From assembly GCA_016793415.1 (NCBI GenBank), contig JAEUMC010000464.1:1-13046 (forward strand): a stretch of 13,046 bases of DNA, in the 5' to 3' direction. This stretch comes from Devosia sp. Its GTDB lineage: Bacteria > Pseudomonadota > Alphaproteobacteria > Rhizobiales > Devosiaceae. The notes under the pieces were generated by a model. That model searched no databases and was not told where the DNA came from. It was given only the letters and a program-made list of their open reading frames with translations. The position numbers and the translations under genes were made by a program. Positions 11,717 to 13,046 of the stretch are shown in pieces (the first letter of the stretch is position 1; each line of letters opens with the position of its first letter).

Positions 11717-12598
11717 CTACTGAGCGAGAAAGGCCGTCGCGACCTCGGTGAGGTACGGCGCTTCGATCACGCTGTAATGCGTGGTGCCGGGAACGATCGC
11801 CAGCTGGCTCGCGGGGCGTTGCGAGCCGTCGAGTCCGGCGTCGCGCTGGCCGCCGCCCAGCAGCTTCCAGAACGCCACCATGTGTTCGGGGCGGATCGAA
11901 TCGGCATCGGCAAAGACCAGCAAGGTGGGGGACTTGATGGTCTTGATCGCCTCGCTCCAGTCGTGGTGGACCAGGTTCATCTCGCCGCTCTTGCGCATCA
12001 TCGTCTCCCAGCGCACGTCGGGATAGAGCTCGGCGAGCGGCGAGGCGGCAAGCTGTGCGCCGATCGCGGCGGCCATGCCCGGCATGGCCTCGAAGGCCTT
12101 GCGGACCTCGGGGTAATCGCCATCGGTGCTGAAGGCGACGGAGACCGACACCAGCCTGTCGACCAGCTCCGGGTGCCGCATCGCCACCTGCAGCGCCACG
12201 GCGGCGCCGAGCGAATAGCCCATGACATGCGCCTTGCCGATGCCCAGCTGCCTGAGCACCGCCGCGACGTCGTCGGCCATCATCTCGGTGGACCAGGGCG
12301 CGTCGCTGTCGGTGCTGAAGCCATGGCCGCGCAGGTGAATGGCGATCACCTGGTGCGTCTTGGCCATCGCCGTGAGCGGCGCGCCGAAGGTGGTGGACGG
12401 GGTGACGCCGCCATGCAGCAGCACCAGCGGCGGGCCATCGCCGTGGATCTCGTAGTAGATTTCGACGCCGTCGACCGGAACCTTGCCGGTGCTCGAGGGG
12501 GTGCTCATCGGGCTATCTCCTGGGGTTTGGGCGATGACGGGGGCCGCGACGAGGGCCGCGGCGGCAAAGGCAAGGGTGACGAAGCTGCGCCTGCGCAT
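11717..12598 (-). CDS. Exported alpha/beta hydrolase
   Basis: The protein has 293 residues. Residues 1-24 form a signal peptide, with twin-arginine-like basic start MRRRSF and cleavage near VIA|QTPG. The alpha/beta-hydrolase fold follows: oxyanion HGG at 62-64, strand LRGHGFS at 89-95, nucleophile elbow G-Y-S129-L-G, acid D233 in FADADSI, and catalytic H274 in GTTHYSV. All triad members are present. A cap region lies at about 157-215. This is a periplasmic serine hydrolase or esterase; the substrate cannot be told. GGAGG (12610-12606) lies seven bases before ATG 12598 and fixes this start; the open frame to 12976 upstream is only a shadow of the SRPBCC gene. It lies 17 bp after that gene on the same strand, so the two form an operon. 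The RRRSF motif only weakly resembles a Tat signal. Confidence 0.9.
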   Translation of the reverse strand: MRRRSFVTLAFAAAALVAAPVIAQTPGDSPMSTPSSTGKVPVDGVEIYYEIHGDGPPLVLLHGGVTPSTTFGAPLTAMAKTHQVIAIHLRGHGFSTDSDAPWSTEMMADDVAAVLRQLGIGKAHVMGYSLGAAVALQVAMRHPELVDRLVSVSVAFSTDGDYPEVRKAFEAMPGMAAAIGAQLAASPLAELYPDVRWETMMRKSGEMNLVHHDWSEAIKTIKSPTLLVFADADSIRPEHMVAFWKLLGGGQRDAGLDGSQRPASQLAIVPGTTHYSVIEAPYLTEVATAFLAQ

Positions 12599-12615
12599 GC
12601 TGTTTCCTCCCCGGT

Positions 12616-13046
12616 TCAGCCGGAAGCGAGCTGCCGCTCGAGCTTGTCGAAGGCCTGGTTGGTGCCGGCGACAAAACCGCCCTGGAACGCCAGGGCAAGG
12701 CCGGCGGCGCTCTCGAACTCGGCGCGCATGGTGAAGATCGTCTCGTTTCCGAGCGCCTCGAAGGTCAGGGTCGCGAGGTAAGCCGGCGGCGGGTTGACCG
12801 CCTCGGGCGGGCGCCAGGGTCGATAGACGATGCGTTCGGGCGCGAGGATCTCGACGAACTGGTAGCGCACCGGACGCTTGGCCCCGTCGGGCGCCCGCAT
12901 GGTGACGTGCCATTCGCCGCCGGTGCGGAAATCGAGCTTGCTGATGGTGGAGGTGAAGTTCTCCGGTCCCCACCACTGGGCGAGCAGATAGGGATCCTCG
13001 AAGGTGCGCCAGACGAGGCTGCGCGGCGCCCTGAGGCGGCGGGTGA
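12616..13046 (-). CDS. SRPBCC/AHSA1-family protein, 5' end cut by the window edge
   Basis: About 142 codons are visible, from the right edge to TGA at 12618-12616; a typical family member is 150-165 residues, so only a few N-terminal codons are missing. The visible protein starts TRRLRAPRSLVWRTFEDPYL and contains the family hallmarks 'WWGPENFTSTISKLDFRTGG' and 'MRAPDG', then YQFVEILAPERIVYRP and a C-terminal helix around GFVAGTNQAFDKLERQLAS. SRPBCC proteins of the AHSA1 type have a helix-grip fold with a deep hydrophobic pocket and often follow an ArsR-type regulator gene. Such a regulator may stand just outside the window. Function is unknown. The gene precedes the exported hydrolase by 17 bp. 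The ATG at 12900 is internal and is not the start, because family motifs lie upstream of it. Confidence 0.88.
   Translation of the reverse strand, partial: TRRLRAPRSLVWRTFEDPYLLAQWWGPENFTSTISKLDFRTGGEWHVTMRAPDGAKRPVRYQFVEILAPERIVYRPWRPPEAVNPPPAYLATLTFEALGNETIFTMRAEFESAAGLALAFQGGFVAGTNQAFDKLERQLASG

Noticed and set aside
12599..12976. Extension of the hydrolase frame upstream to 12976
   Set aside because: It overlaps the SRPBCC gene in another frame, is Arg/Pro-rich, and GGAGG before ATG 12598 gives a clear start.
1..13046. CRISPR array, tRNA, rRNA, insertion sequence or prophage
   Set aside because: No regularly spaced repeats, cloverleaf sequence, transposase, terminal inverted repeats or phage-like genes were seen.

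Overview
The window is high-GC chromosomal DNA with the gene content of an alphaproteobacterium of the Hyphomicrobiales, most like Devosia and relatives. The grounds are the aquaglyceroporin-type ars operon, the style of the M23 peptidase N-terminus, an outer-membrane barrel whose predicted mature end begins Ala-Asp, and a small secreted protein of a type familiar from that order. The assignment rests on recognising families by eye, not on a database search.

Region 1 (1-739, minus strand). The left edge holds the N-terminal part of an apparent M23-type envelope metallopeptidase, interrupted by an in-frame amber codon at 81-83. Next comes a small secreted or membrane protein with four clustered cysteines.

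Region 2 (836-5466, minus strand). This is an arsenic-resistance island of two back-to-back modules. Module A is arsR1-arsC-aqpS: arsenate reductase makes arsenite, which leaves through the channel AqpS. Module B is arsR2, an FAD/NAD(P)H oxidoreductase with a cysteine-rich tail, and an ArsK-like MFS exporter. Both regulators and the flavoprotein end in Cys-Cys motifs suited to binding trivalent arsenic or antimony. The 18-bp pattern TTTCTA-N6-TCGAAT occurs upstream of both arsR2 and the flavoprotein gene and is a candidate ArsR2 operator. A different dyad (ATATCG-N8-CGATAT) abuts the arsR1 start.

Region 3 (5541-8347). A 7TM-DISM-type sensor histidine kinase (minus) and an OmpR-type response regulator (plus) diverge from start codons only 11 bp apart.

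Region 4 (8348-11075). A 378-bp non-coding stretch contains a possible promoter, a strong Shine-Dalgarno with an eight-codon minigene and a two-part hairpin, and precedes an outer-membrane beta-barrel gene. Two hairpins follow the barrel gene. Facing it is a YafK/DpaA-like YkuD-domain lipoprotein. The barrel's predicted mature N-terminus (Ala-Asp) matches the motif known to be cross-linked to peptidoglycan in Brucella and Agrobacterium, so this pair may concern covalent attachment of the outer membrane to the cell wall.

Region 5 (11320-13046). A small secreted two-cysteine protein (plus) is followed by a strong hairpin. Then come an exported alpha/beta hydrolase and an SRPBCC/AHSA1 protein (both minus), the latter running off the right edge. 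No tRNA, rRNA, CRISPR array or insertion sequence was seen.
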